The notes under the pieces were generated by a model that worked only from the letters and a program-made list of their open reading frames with translations, was not told the DNA's origin and ran no database searches. 64,000 nt of DNA from NCBI GenBank assembly GCA_965112735.1, contig OZ218963.1:2046001-2110000 (forward strand), given 5' to 3'. The stretch is from Phaeosaccion multiseriatum (lineage: Eukaryota; Ochrophyta, other classes). Below, piece after piece: positions 33,592 to 45,870 of this stretch (positions within the stretch are counted from its first letter, which is position 1; every line of letters begins with the position of its first letter). Made by a program: the position numbers and the translations under genes.

Positions 33592-34577
33592 CTGAGCACG
33601 TCATGAAGTCCGAAGTGGGACTGACTCTTGTTGAGGCTGTGCAATCAAATCTCTTCTCCCAAATCGTTCCTCCTGCTCTCCCCCCAAGTTTTGACGTGGG
33701 CGCTCACTCCCAGGCGCACACGAGAACGCGACGCCGCGCCTTGGCCTGAAAGGTGCACGATACATCAGAGGGAGAGCCAATCCAGGCATGTGAGCACCCC
33801 ATCGTCGCCTCTGACACTCTGTAGAGCTTTGCGGCCTCTCGAGCCTCTGTAGAAACCTGTAGATAAGGCTGCATTTGAGACCGTCTGCTCTCCTCCGGCA
33901 CCTCGAGAACGGTGGTGAAGCTCCGTTCGTGGTGCTCTCGCTCGCTCGAAACACCCCATGTGGAGAGCCAAGTCATTCTGTAGGCTTCCTCCACGGATGT
34001 TCACTATCGAACAGCGGCATTCTTCCCTCCTGTAAGTGTAAAAAATGCCAGTAATAAGGCGCACTGGCCTTTCAGAGTGACTTGGTGAACGGCCACACCA
34101 ACGACCCCTTCCTTTTGGTCCGACTTCGCAGGCAGCGCTCCCCGCCTGAACGCCCTTCGGTACCCGCTTGCCTGCTGTACTGCCCTGCCCTGCCAAATGG
34201 ATTGGGATAAATGACGTCTCCGTCCGTCTCTCCAAGCCCGCACTGCCTGGACTGCTGCTGTAGAGCGCTCAGTGCCGTGATAGGCGCGTAGAGCAGAGCA
34301 TCAACTGCGTCTCGAGGGTTGCCATCTGCAGGTGCGCGCCAGAGTGTTCAACAAGTACACGGCTAGCATGAGCGATCGATCGATGGATCGGTCTGCCGTA
34401 TCTCTGGCGGAGCAGGCCCCACCCTGAGCATCATGACGAGACCCCGTCACCATGCCTCGCTTGGTAGTCTTCTCTTGTATACCCCCTTGCCAACACATGG
34501 TCGCAGGTGGTACCGTCGAGGTCCATCTCTTTTGAGCGATTATCGCTCTCTCTCCCTCCCTCCCTCCCGCTACGCGA
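33592..34577. other. Convergent intergenic region
   Basis: This 986-bp gap lies between the stops of VPS34 (plus) and the torsin/Clp-like gene (minus). Only short, unconvincing reading frames are present in all frames. It presumably holds two 3' UTRs. A short GATC-rich palindromic run occurs near 34375-34391. Confidence 0.6.
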
Positions 34578-36776
34578 TCAATACAGCCCATCCTGAATCC
34601 TGGCTCTCAGTGCCTCATGACAAGTCTCCACAGCTTTCCAGTCTTCCTGCTCCAGTGTAGAGAGGCCGCTGTCGTAACCCTTAGGGCACCAATGAAACAC
34701 AGTCTCCTCCGATGCGGCGTCGTATCTAATGTCCAGTACCTGTGGGGCCAAAGAAGTGGAGGAGAGTGGAGTGTCAGTTGCAGTCCCTCGCTCTCTCTCT
34801 TCCTGTTCACGCGTCGCTCTTGATCTCCCAAATGAAATCCCGAAAGGTCGACTCCACCCTCTTCCTGCTCTTTCTCCTCTTAAAACAGACAAACCGTATC
34901 ACCTTGTTGGGAAGGTGGGCCAGCTCCGCGAGTATAGGCATGGTGAGTTGTTTCATCGATTCTGGAAGCATACCACACCATGTGGGACATGCGAGGAAGG
35001 ACATAGAAGTGCGCCGGAGTTTAGTCAACAGCACGGAGAAGAAGAAAAAAACAAAGAGCGGTGATTTGAACAACATTGGCTCGGCACCACAGCGAAAGAA
35101 ACGAGCCAAAACCAGTCAATGTCCGTCAAAATTGCTCGTGCCCCCCCCCCCCCCCCCCTGTTCCTTCTCCTCCTCACCCCTCTGCACATCCCGGGCCCCA
35201 TAGGTGGAAAAGATGAGCGGCGCGGCCCCTTCCGGTGACTCCGCCACTGAATGCTGGTGGAGATAGTGGACAAACTTGGTGCCCGAGAGGTGCTGCCGGA
35301 GGGCAAAGGAGGTGCGCATGGAGTAGAAGAAGATGCCCGCGTGCTGAGCCGCAAAGGCCTCAAGCTTCTTGTCCAGCACCTGCAGGACCTCGGCGGGCCG
35401 CATCGGGAGGAAAGGAATGACCTTGTCGACGGCTTTGCTGAGGCCCAATCTATGTACGGCATGTACGTGTGGTGGGTGAGAGAGAGAGAGGGGGGGGGGG
35501 GGCATCGCAATCATAAGAGGAGGTTTTGAGGTTTGCAGGGAGAGGGAAGAAACAACGCACAAGAGAGGGCAAAGAGGGTGTGGAGCAGGAGCAGAGTTAG
35601 GGTGGGTTGAAATGATAACTCGTGTGGACGACGAGGGCTCTCCAGGGAGAAACACTATGAGTCCTCACACGTACACAGACTAGTGTCTAGTGTCAGTCTT
35701 CCCACTTACTTCTCCCACTGCCTGTCCAGGGCTCGCTTGACGACGAGCTGTAACGGCTTGAAGGGCACGTCCTCACGTCGAGGGTAGCGCGCAATCACGG
35801 ACAGCATCTCCTCGTACCCAATGTCGGAAACCAGTATAAACACGACTTTGCTGCAGTCCACCTGCAGCGCCTTGCCCTCCGTGTAGTAGGTGAAGGCGGG
35901 GTGGGTGGACATGGCCTCCATCAACACGTCGAGCACGCCCGGCGCGAGCTTCTGCACCTCGTCAAAGAGCACTACTGCCCTGCCACTGCAGTCTCGCAGC
36001 TCAGAGATGAGTCGCGTCTTGATAAGGGTGTGGTAAGTGGCAAGGTGGACGCTAGGGTCACTAAAGTCTTCGCCGCGGAAGTTCACAAAGCCCTTGGGCC
36101 GTGTGCCTTCGCCAATGTCGTAGCTCTCCCGCCCCGCGAACAGCGCCTCGGCCATTACCCAGGCCGTCTCTGTCTTGCCCACTCCAGTGGGCCCGGTGAT
36201 GGCCAGAACCAGCGGCCAGAGCTGGGGCTGGTAAGAAGAAACCCCCGCGCCCCTCTCCGATGCCGCAGCCGCCGCAGCCTTGCTCTCCGCCACCACACTC
36301 ATCTGAACCTCCCAGCGCTTCATCTCCACCACCAGCTGCTCCACTGCCATGGGCTGCCCTACGATGCGCCCCTCAAGCGCCTTCGCGAGGTCCTCACTGG
36401 GGTTGGCGGCGAATGGACACAGGTCCCCCAGGCCTGCGTAGTGTTTTAGCGTCCCCCACCCCATGTGGAAGAGGTTGGCGGTGATCTCTGCTACGGGGGC
36501 GTACGAAGCGTACCGCTTCTTGTTCGTGTACTGCTTCACGTCCTCAAAGCCATCCACGCAAAAGTCTTCATCACTGTCTTCACATCCAAGCTCGACTGCT
36601 GCTCCTGCTACTACTGCTGCCCCCCTCGGTGGTGTACTCCAAAGCTCGGGAGCAAAGGAACGGAGGTGGGACGGAATGACAGAGGAAAAGCGAACTTGGA
36701 CACAGAAGAGCAAAGTGACAGAGAGAAAAATGGGGAGGCAGGGCAGAAAAAGCGGCCCTCCTCTCCGTAGTAGCAT
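34578..36776 (-). CDS. Torsin/Clp-type AAA+ ATPase with N-terminal membrane segment
   Basis: Exons 36776-35710, 35449-35178, 34961-34903 and 34739-34578 give 519 residues. The N-terminus (LFLPCLPIFLSVTLLFCVQV) is a signal peptide or anchor. A linker follows, then KALEGRIVGQPMAVEQLV, the entry of a Clp-class AAA+ domain. Walker A is ITGPTGVGKTETAWVMAEAL (about 192-210), Walker B is AVVLFDEVQKLAP (about 264), and VVFILVSDIGYEEM resembles sensor 1. The small domain includes LDRQWEKLGLSKAVDKVIPF. Torsins and ClpB-like ATPases remodel proteins; torsins act in the ER and nuclear envelope, and the signal sequence fits that location. Unlike animal torsins, the Walker A Asn is replaced by Thr (GKT), as in Clp proteins, so its exact subfamily is open. 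Confidence 0.8.
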
Positions 36777-36923
36777 CTCTTCCTGCGTTCCCGCCTTCTC
36801 TCTTACCCCTCCCCCTGTTTTGCCTCATTACCTCTGGTGCCATCCCCTCCCTATCGATTTCGCAATCTTTCAATCTTTGATGTGTCGACGTCGCAGGTTG
36901 AGGGGCTGCTCCTGACTGCTGTC
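36777..36923. promoter_or_regulatory. Divergent promoter interval torsin-like gene / second PI3-kinase
   Basis: This 147-bp gap lies between opposite start codons. The second PI3-kinase frame is open upstream of its ATG at 36924, but only through non-ATG codons. No core element was recognised. Confidence 0.35.
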
Positions 36924-39900
36924 ATGGCAGCGACTGCAGGAGCACAGCCCCCAGAGGAAGATGCTGGTAATACTGCTGCTCCTCCGTCGTGGATCACCAG
37001 TAGCGTTCAGACGACCACATGGACATCGTCAGCAATAGACCCGCCGACGTCGCTCAAGACCAGGGATAGCGGCAGGACGAGAAGCGGGAGCAACAACAGC
37101 AGCATGAGTGAGCGGACAGCGGAGAGTACAGAGGTAGGGAGTCTAAGTCCCCGTTCGATCGACAGGAGCAGCCGCAGCAGCAGCAGCGGCAACACCAATG
37201 TGAGAGAGACGATGCTCGACGGAGGGGTGGAGCAGCTCTTTGACAGCTCGTACGCGGGCATAGCGAAGGAAATGATGCAGCACCGACGCAACAGGTCAGT
37301 CGGGCCAAGCACGGAGTAGTGTGGGGGAGGAATAGAATGTGTTTCGTACGGAGAGGATGTCAGGCAGTTCGATCGCAACTGTTGAGCATGTCTTCCCCCC
37401 CCCACATCTCTGTCTGACTCCCAATTGCAGGACTTTTGTAATTCATGGTCACAATGATGCTCTTAATAGACGCGCCTTGAGTGGCACCCCGCAGCTCCCG
37501 GAAGGGGGGCTTGTGCAGTGCTTTCTTCGGGACGCCTTCCTCTCGCACCCGCCTGTGGCGCACGTGGAGCAGCAGGCAGCAGGCGGGGGAGAGAGGGCGC
37601 AGCTGCTGTACTTCGCTTCCCAGCAGGTAGTGCAGGATATGCAGGAGAGGCGCAGAACCGGAGGGCTCGCTCCGGGGAAGGAAGGCTTGGGGGGGAGAGG
37701 GTGTTGCTGCTACTCGGCGAGGTTTTTCGCTGTGGGATGGGAGGATGGGAAGGTCAAGGACCTCTGGGCACGGTTGCGGGAGACGCTGCATGAGCAGGGA
37801 AGGGATGCGGATGCAGAGGTCTTGCCCCCAGAGGAGAAAGAGTCGCTCCAAGGTGAGACGAGGGGCCGGATACACAGCTAGGAGCGGGAGGTTATGTCCG
37901 TCCGGGGTCCCGGGTGTGAGTCAATGTACCTTCCCTCAATCCATACTCTTCCTTGGGCCTCTGACTTTACCCCACCGCCCCACGCCCTCCTTTTGTCTTG
38001 TCCTCCTTGTTATTTCCTTCCTTTCTTACGCTCTGCCCCAGGACCAGACGACTCGAGGGAGGGAGGCTTCGGCCATGGCGTAGACAACACGACTCGTGTG
38101 CAGGTCTGGAACATGAAGCAAGTCTCTGATCTCATTACCATTGGTAAGTGAGCTCCCACACAGGACAGGATAGGACACAGATGGAAAGAATAATATTTTG
38201 GTTCAGAGCGGGGGGTTTTGCATCCCGGTCTCTCGTTCGGTGGTATGTAGGTACACAATTGTGAATTTTAACCACCTCCTGTCCTTCTCATACCCACTCT
38301 CTCCACTCCGCTTTTTGCTCTTAAGGTCTGGCCAACCACCCTCCCTCGTCCCGCCGCGACCACGTCGCACTGACTCTCAGTATGCTCTACTGGGGAGCGA
38401 ATAGGACGGAACAGCACAGCAGCAGCAGCAGCAGTAGTAGTAGCAGCACTAGTTGCAGTAATAGTAATGGTAGTAGCAGTAGTAATAGTGGGGGTTTCAT
38501 ACGAAGGGTGTACTGCCGTTTCTTATTGCTGGGCGGCACAGGGCAGGAGCAGAGCCAGGGCCGGGCGTGGCCCGTTCCAGGAGAGCTCGAGGCGGGGGCC
38601 AAGAGCAGCACTTATGCCTCTGCAGCGCTGGGGGGCGTCTTGGAGGCCCTAGCAGGGTATAGAGAGCACAGGACAACGAGGTGAGTAGGGCGGGGGGGTG
38701 GGAAAAGATGGGGGAAAAACACACACTATACACACCACAAGTGATGCCACAGCATGCTCGGGCCCGTGCATGCTCACTTGAGTTACAGAATGTGCTTTGG
38801 TCGTCTAACAAGGCGTCCTTGCACGACGTTGCGTCCGTCCGTCCGTCCCTCTCTCTCTCTCTCTCGCTTGCCTTTCGGGGGCAATAGCGGAGCAGCGGAG
38901 GAAGTGGCCCCTGCCTCGGTCCCCGGGCTGATCCTGGGGAGGATGTGTGTAGACGCGTGGGTGAGCCTCTGTCTATGTGTGGAGGCTGGCACAGCGCAGT
39001 CGAGCGACGCCCTCGCTCTCTCGCAGGCCGCCAAGACGGCCTCTTCCCTCCTGGAGGGTCTCCGCTGTACCTGCTGTGCGTCGGCGCCATGCCTTGCGGA
39101 GACAGAGACAGAAACGGAGAGGAAGAGAGAGACAGCGACGGCAAATGCCATTGGTCTTCCCTCCTCACCGCGGGAGAGCGTATTGGATACGGAGCCCCTG
39201 CCCGTTCCCGCAGCAAGGGCTGTCGTCGGACCGGCCGCGAAGCAGCGGCGGCATCGACGACAGCGCCAGCAGCGCCAGCAGCAGGATGGGGAGGAGGATG
39301 AAGAGGATGGGGAGGATGAGGAGGACGAGAAGACCGGGCATGTTCCGCGGCCAAACCTGAACGTACTGTTGCAGAAGGAGGATGAGGCTGATGCTCAGCA
39401 TGTCAGTTTTAGCTTTAGCGATGAAAGTAGTAGCGACAGCAGTAGCAACGCCAGTGAGGGGGCTGGTGAAGAAATCAGCTTGGATGGCTTCAGCGAGTCT
39501 GATAGTGACGACACCGACTCAGCGGGGCTGGGATTTGCCACACGGGTGGCTGCGGGGGAGCAGGGCCCTTTTGATCTCGATGTCGATACCTTGCTGATGG
39601 CGCAACGGACGGCGTCTCCCCTGCCTGCCCTCCTTGCTGGGCTCGAGGAAGAAGAAGAAGATGATGATGATGGTGGTAGTGGCGGTGATGATACCGCCAC
39701 GCGGTCTCCCCCAAGGCGGCGACTCTCTGTGGAGCACGAGAGACAACTCCGCTTGGCCTCTCACGCGGCTACAGAAGCCGTGACGAGGAGCAGAAGCATG
39801 GCTCAGAGACCAAAGCAAACCCCCGAGAAGGAAGGCATGGTGGGCAAGCGATGGACGCCGGGGGGGGGGGCAGGGGCAGGGGCAAGTGCGCGGGCGAACA

Positions 39901-42900
39901 TGCAGACACCGGGCAAGAGCATCCTTGTGGATCTGCACCATGTGATGACGCCGGCGGCGAACGTGGTGTCCCCGCAAGCCCTTTCCAAGCTGTGGTCGGG
40001 CATCAGGCCTTCGAAGATGCACATGCCCATCAGAGAGAGCAGCTTTTGGGAGGTGGCGGATGCCGTCATGTTGCTGGGGCAGGAGAGGCCATTTCAGACA
40101 GGTTAGTCGGGAGCGAGACGCGGGAAGAAGCGAGGGAGGGAGTAACGGCCGTTACGGTCGGTAGGGTAGTCCCGTAGGGTAGTGCATCCGTTCGTCCCCA
40201 GGCGAGGGCAGGACGATGCATCCTGGACTTACAGACGAGGTGTGAAGGCCGGGGTAGGAGATCCTCAGTGTTGTGGTGGTTATTCTCCAAGTGTCTCCAG
40301 CGGTCTACTGGTCGATGTGGTGATGCGAGGAGAAGTGGGGCTGTCTCGTGAAAGCCCTGCCCCCCCCCCCCTTTCTCGCGCTTTCCCTGACCGTCTCCCA
40401 TTCACTCCTCTCCCATACTCCACCTTGGATGTGTCTGTTTGCACCCTCCCTGTCCCTTGCTTGCCCTCCATCCCTACGCGAATGCAAACACACAACACAA
40501 TACAACCCACACCCCAAACAAAACAAAACAAATCAAATGAACATCAATCACCACACCACCACAGACTTGTGGAGCTCTCTGGCCATTAAAGTGCTGCACC
40601 TGGCCAGCGACAGCACGCTCATCATCTTCATTCAGCAACTTGTGCAGGTGCTGAGGCTGCAGCCAATCCCAACCCTGCAAGACGCCTTCAGAGAGGTGGA
40701 CGGTAGGAAGGGCACCCCCGAGAGAGGCGGCGGTGGGGGCGGCGGGGGCGGAGGGGGCGGAGGGATTGCGGAAGAGCGCCGCCGGTCGATTAGTGGTATT
40801 GGCATTCGTCTCGGCGTGGACACCCCCGGGCAAGAGAAGGAGCTTCGAAACCTTGACATCTCTTGGGGTAGTCGGACGCCCATCAGTGAGTCTCCCATGG
40901 CAGGCAACAGTGACGACGAGCATGAAGGGGGTGGTGCAGGCGCGAATGATGGGTGGACTGGGAGTGGTCGAGAGAGGGTGAGGGCTCGGCGAGAGAGCAG
41001 GAGCTGGAGGTGGGGAATATCCAAGGTGGCCGTGCTGCTGATTGAGAGAGCGTGTCGGAGCTTGCCCCTCGCCAATGACCTCTTCTGGCACTTGAAGGTT
41101 AGTACAGTACAGGTGCAATACAGGTGCAGTATATACTATTGTACTTCGAAGTATTACTATTACAGGTGCAGTGTGCGTGCAGTGCAGTACAGCTCCGGAA
41201 CAGTTAGTACCACTGGATTGGACCACTGGATTGGGTTGGTTTGTGTGTCTTGTGTCATGACCCAACGACCCACAGTTCAGTTGTGCACGATTAGCCCCCT
41301 TCTCGGATGTCAAGCGCTTGTCAAGCACATCTTCATTGCTCAAGCGGAATGAGCGAACACACCTCTGCCCCCCACCCCGACCCACATGTCCTGACGCGCT
41401 GGCTCATTCTTTCCTCCGCACTCTCTGCCATATCACCAACCACTTCCCCGCACACACATTCACGTCGTGTGGATCCTCTCTTCCCCACCACACAGTCTAT
41501 ACACCACTTGCACACCACACATTCACGTCGTGTGAATCGTCTTTTGCCCACTGACCGACCGCCTCCTATACACCACACATTCTCTGCCTTTATTCTCCTC
41601 CAGGTGGCGCAAGAGGCCGAGCAATTGGAAACTTCGCTGACGCACTCTGAGGTGTACTCGAATGTTAAGAGAGCCCTTTACAAGGCCCTCCGGCTCGCTG
41701 AGTGGACTGGAGGGGAGAGGGCCGTGAGGACTGCCTCTGCCGCGCGCTCCTCCCTCATGCGCGTAACGGAAGATCAAGCTAACGACTTCGACGATGGGGC
41801 AGACGTCATGCGTGGGCGGCGGTGCAGCAGCGCCGTCAGTGAAGGCATCAGTTCTCGGGTGGCAATCGCCTCTGGGCTTCAGGTCGGTTTCCGAGGGGGG
41901 GGGGGTTGAAACTCTTGTCCGTTTCGTCTTTTGCTGTCCATCACCTCCCGCCCCCTGGTGGTCCCCCTACTCTAAACTCCCTCCTGTGCCGGTGTATTTT
42001 CCTCCTCCTCCTCCTCCTCCTCCTCCTCCTCCTCCTCCTCCTCCTCCTCCTCCTCCTCCTCCTCCTCCTCCTCTTCCTCCTTATTCGCTCAACAATCACT
42101 GCGTCGTCCCCTCCCAGTGCCAAGGGGCCTACGTCGCGGCCATTGCCGAGTGCCATCGCAAGGTACAAACAGTGAAGGGCTCTCGTTTAGCAAAGATGAC
42201 CGAGCTGAGAAGGTTGCTGCAGCCGCTGAGCAGTGTGGAAGTGTGGTACCGCGACCAGTGCGAACGCGAGAGTGCGGCGCGCGGAGGACAGGCAGTCGAG
42301 GAGCCAGAGCCTGTGGAAGATATGCCCATGCCAACGGAGCCGCCGTCTTTTGTGGACGGTATCGACCCTAGCACGGCTTTCATCTTCCCGTCGGCCCGGG
42401 CGCCCTTTGTCGTGGAGTTCCTCATTGTGGCCGATGACATGGCTTGTGACTATTGCCCCGCCACCAACGAAGAGGCGGCACAGTCTCGGCGGGGTAGTGA
42501 GGGCATGGAGCGCGGGCCTCGGTCGGAGAGTGCAGGGGGTGGGGAGACGCTGGAGGAGGAGTTGGCGACGCTTGGAAAACTCAGCACGGAGAAGCACTCG
42601 CTGCTCGTCATCTTCAAGTCAGGGGATGACCTCAGACAAGATCAGGCAAGGGACGAGGAGCAAGCGCACAATACGGCGAGAGGGAGAGGGAGAGAGAGAG
42701 AGAGGGAGCGAGAGAGAGAGAAAGCTGCATGGCCGATTGGTAGAATGGCTCTTTTCATCGCAAAGGGTTTTTCTTTTGTCCCCTGGACTGTACTTTTCAG
42801 GTGCTGCTGTCTCCTGTACGGAGGATTCTGACTGACGTACGACCGCGAAGCGAACAAAAGGGGTTCAACCGCCTGTGCACCCGACCGAACCCTTATACAC

Positions 42901-45039
42901 CCCCACCCCCTCTCAATCCCTCCCAACCTCCTCTCCCTCTCTCTCCGCGCCTTGCACACTACTCTGCACTGTAGTTTGCCATGCACATGGTGAAGCTGAT
43001 GGACAAGCTGCTCATCGAAGACGGTCTGGACCTTGACGTGCGCACCTACAACGTGCTCGCCACGGGGCTGGAGGACGGCATGGTGGAGTTCGTGCCGGGG
43101 GCGGTGCCTGTATCGGCAGTCATGAAGAACTTCCAGGGCAGGTGAGTGGGGTCAGGGTGGGTGTGTGGGTGTGTGGATGTGTGGGTGTGTAGGTGTGCGT
43201 GTGGGTATGTGGGTGTTGTGGGTGGGGTCGAGGAGGTGTGGGGTTGGGTTGGGTGTGTGGGTGTGTGGGTGTGTGGGTGTGCGTGTAGGTGTGTGGGTGT
43301 GTGGGTGTGTGGGTGTGCGTGTAGGTGTGTGGATGTGTGGGTGTGCGTGTAGGTGTGTGGGTGTGTGGGTGTGTGAGTGTGCGTGTAGGTGTGTAGGTGT
43401 GTGGGTGTGTGGGTGTGCGTGTAGGTGTGTGGATGTGTGGGTGTGCGTGTAGGTGTGTAGGTGTGTGGGTGTGTGGGTGTGCGTGTAGGTGTGTAGGTGT
43501 GTGGGTGTGTGGGTGTGCGTGTAGGTGTGTGGATGTGTGGGTGTGCGTGTAGGTGTGTAGGTGTGTGGGTGTGTGGGTGTGCGTGTAGGTGTGTAGGTGT
43601 GTGGGTGTGTGGGTGTGCGTGTAGGTGTGTAGGTGTGTGGGTGTGTGGGTGTGCGTGTAGGTGTGTGGATGTGTGGGTGTGCGTGTAGGTGTGTAGGTGT
43701 GTGGGTGTGTGGGTGTGCGTGTAGGTGTGTAGGTGTGTGGGTGTGTGGGTGTGCGTGTAGGTGTGTGGGTGTGTGGGATGGAGTCGGGGGTGTGTGGGGT
43801 CAGGTGTGTGGGGGGTCAGGGGTTTGTGGGTGCGGGCGTGGGCGTAGGCGTGGGCGTGTGGGAGGCGAAAGTTAAGATATACGAGACCAGGATACAAGTG
43901 TTAAGTGCCCCATCTCCTCTCTTTTGTCTCGCTCCCTCGCTCCGCCGCAGCATCCTTGATTTTCTCCGTCACCACAACCCCAGTAAGGAAGGGCCCATGG
44001 GAGTGAGCAACGCGGCCTTGACCCGCTACCTCAAGAGTACGGCAGGGTGGTGTGTTCTTACCTACATACTCGGGGTGGGCGACAGACACCTCGACAACAT
44101 CATGCTTCTGAAGGACGGTGAGCAGCGGGGCGATGGAGCTGTGAATTGTGGTTGTGGTGAATTCAAATTATTCGGGACAGTGGTTGGTTTTGCGAGACAG
44201 AGAGAATCCGATTCTGCTCTTCTCAATATTCCGAACCTAGAGCCCGTTCCCACCCCCTCTCTCCCTCCCACTTCCGCCCCCCCCCCTTGCCTGCAAAAGG
44301 GACGTTGTTTCACGTGGACTTCGCCTATCTCTTTGGGAGAGATTCGAAACCCCTCCCTCCTCCCTTCAGACTCACCAAAGAGATGGTGGATGCCATGGGC
44401 GGCAGCGACAGCGCGCACTTCCACGTGTTTAAGAGTCTCTGCTGCCAGGCCTACGTGGCCCTGCGGCGGAGCGCCAACCTTCTCCGCAACATGATTGGGC
44501 TCATGGCGCACCCCAACGGAGGCGTGGAGGAGCTGGCCAAGACGCCAGAGAGCGCGTTGGAGGTATGTCAGGGGCCGTAGATGGCAGTGGATGGATGAGA
44601 GAGGAAACTCGTCTCTGGGATAAGGCACTGGGTGGGGAGGAGAGGGCGAAGGGAAGGGAGGGAGTGCGCACCCTGATGGTGGGTAGGGGAAGGGAAGGCC
44701 ACTCCTCTGTGCTATGGGTAGGAAGTAGCCGAGGACCAACGGCTTCCCTTACGCCTACCTACTTGGCGGAAACACGTGTCTTCGAGAAATGGTGGCGCTC
44801 ACTCTCCTGTCTCCTCTCTCCTCTGCCCCCCCTTGTCCTAAATGTGTTGCCTCTATCGTGATACCCGCAACCCGTCAAAAACCGCCCCCTCTCAGGCACT
44901 GCGGGAACGGTTTCAGCTTGATGTGTCTACCGAAGAGGCGTGTAACCGTTTCATCAAGCTAATCGACTCAAGCTACAACGCAATGGCACCCCGCATGCTA
45001 GAGAGCCTGCACAGGCTTGCCGTATCACGGAGGGCCTAA
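36924..45039 (+). CDS. Second VPS34-related phosphatidylinositol 3-kinase
   Basis: Twelve exons (36924-37294, 37431-37852, 38042-38143, 38326-38680, 38888-40101, 40565-41097, 41604-41882, 42118-42645, 42975-43141, 43951-44117, 44300-44562, 44896-45039) give 1514 residues. The first 700 residues are largely low complexity (Ser, Asp/Glu, Arg runs) and show no C2 domain I can recognise. A helical PIK domain follows: [40 protein letters not shown] and [14 protein letters not shown]. The kinase domain is intact: [10 protein letters not shown] (about 1260), [16 protein letters not shown], catalytic loop GVGDRHLDN (about 1366) and [14 protein letters not shown] (about 1382). The closest relative I can see is VPS34, one gene away on the same strand. 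The activation loop is of the PI-only type, so PI3P is the likely product. Intron 8 appears to start with GC (CAG|GCAAGG). Confidence 0.87.
41446..41580. repeat. Imperfect tandem duplication in second PI3-kinase intron 6
   Basis: The block ACACATTCACGTCGTGTG followed by a T/C-rich segment occurs at about 41452 and again at about 41517. A third partial start (ACACCACACATTC) occurs near 41570. The repeat period is about 65-70 bases. Confidence 0.75.
42001..42080. repeat. (CCT)n microsatellite in second PI3-kinase intron 7
   Basis: About 24 CCT units lie roughly 37 bases upstream of the exon at 42118. Long poly-Leu and poly-Pro frames through it are artefacts of the triplet repeat. Confidence 0.95.
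43141..43865. repeat. GT-rich minisatellite filling second PI3-kinase intron 9
   Basis: Higher-order repeats combine the 8-mer GTGTGGGT with GTGCGTGTAG and GTGTGTAG in units of about 34 and 50 bases. Roughly fifteen GTGCGTGTAG copies span nearly the whole intron. The sense strand is almost free of C and A. Confidence 0.95.
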
Positions 45040-45870
45040 GGGTCTAAGGGTGCTGAGGAAATGCTTCACCAAGTGCTGTCCGCTTTGCTTTCTTTGCCTG
45101 TGCCACACGCGGCCTGAGGGTGCGGATGAATGCCTGATGCTTTGCCGTTGGCCTTTCTGCTTGCTTTGAGGTTGGAGGCTGGAGTGGAGGAGGAAGAGCA
45201 ATTCAGTCGGGCGGAAGGGGCACAGCGCACTGCGCAAACTGCCAACGGCAGCAATTCGCCAAGTGGGATGGCTCTTTTTTTTGGTCATACGGCGGCTTTT
45301 CGCTTGCAGGAGTGGAATGAAGCCCCTGTCAGACAAGAGCCGAGGATGGTATAGGAAACAGCAGCCACGGGGGGGGGCGAGAGGGGGAGGTGTAGGGGTT
45401 TAGGGAGTTTAGGAGGTACGTACATGCTTAATTTCTTTACAAAGAGTAGATGGGTGGTCGTAAGTAGCCCGCTATTATTGTTATATTTTTTTTTGTTTTT
45501 TCCCTTTTGCAATAATACACTTAGGATAATAATAGAAGGTCGATCTCATGAGCTTGGAGAACGGGGGGGGGAAACAAGTGTGTTCCTGTCTGAACCAACA
45601 CAAAAGGGGAAGCTGTGGAACCAGCGAAGGATGGCCGTCAAAGAGAGGGTCCTCCCGGGGCTCTTTCAGACTTCATCGCACAATCCGTTTTCCATGTTGC
45701 CTAAACGGGTTGGTGATCCGGCAGTTGTCAGCTGGGCTTCACTCACGTCATCTTCACACACACGCCCATACTCGCTCTTGTGTTCCCTGGATCGTTGCAT
45801 AGTACAGTGCAGGAGCCCTCCCACGTTTCTGCAGGGTCCGTATGTTGGCGTGTTGGCGCTCCACACATCC
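45040..45870. other. Convergent intergenic region
   Basis: This 831-bp gap lies between the second PI3-kinase (plus) and the Ubl-BTB gene (minus). It includes an AT-rich block at about 45465-45540 and a G-run near 45370, likely 3' UTR and terminator sequence. No gene is recognised. Confidence 0.6.

Noticed and set aside
43141-43865. CRISPR-like regular repeat
   Set aside because: The units are simple GT-rich minisatellite without unique spacers, inside a eukaryotic intron.
43046-43897. 283-codon minus-strand frame of Thr/His/Pro repeats
   Set aside because: It is the reverse translation of the GT-rich minisatellite in the second PI3-kinase intron and overlaps a conserved kinase exon.
45040-45870. 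Small reading frames in the gap after the second PI3-kinase
   Set aside because: They are short, lack domain resemblance, and lie where two 3' UTRs are expected.
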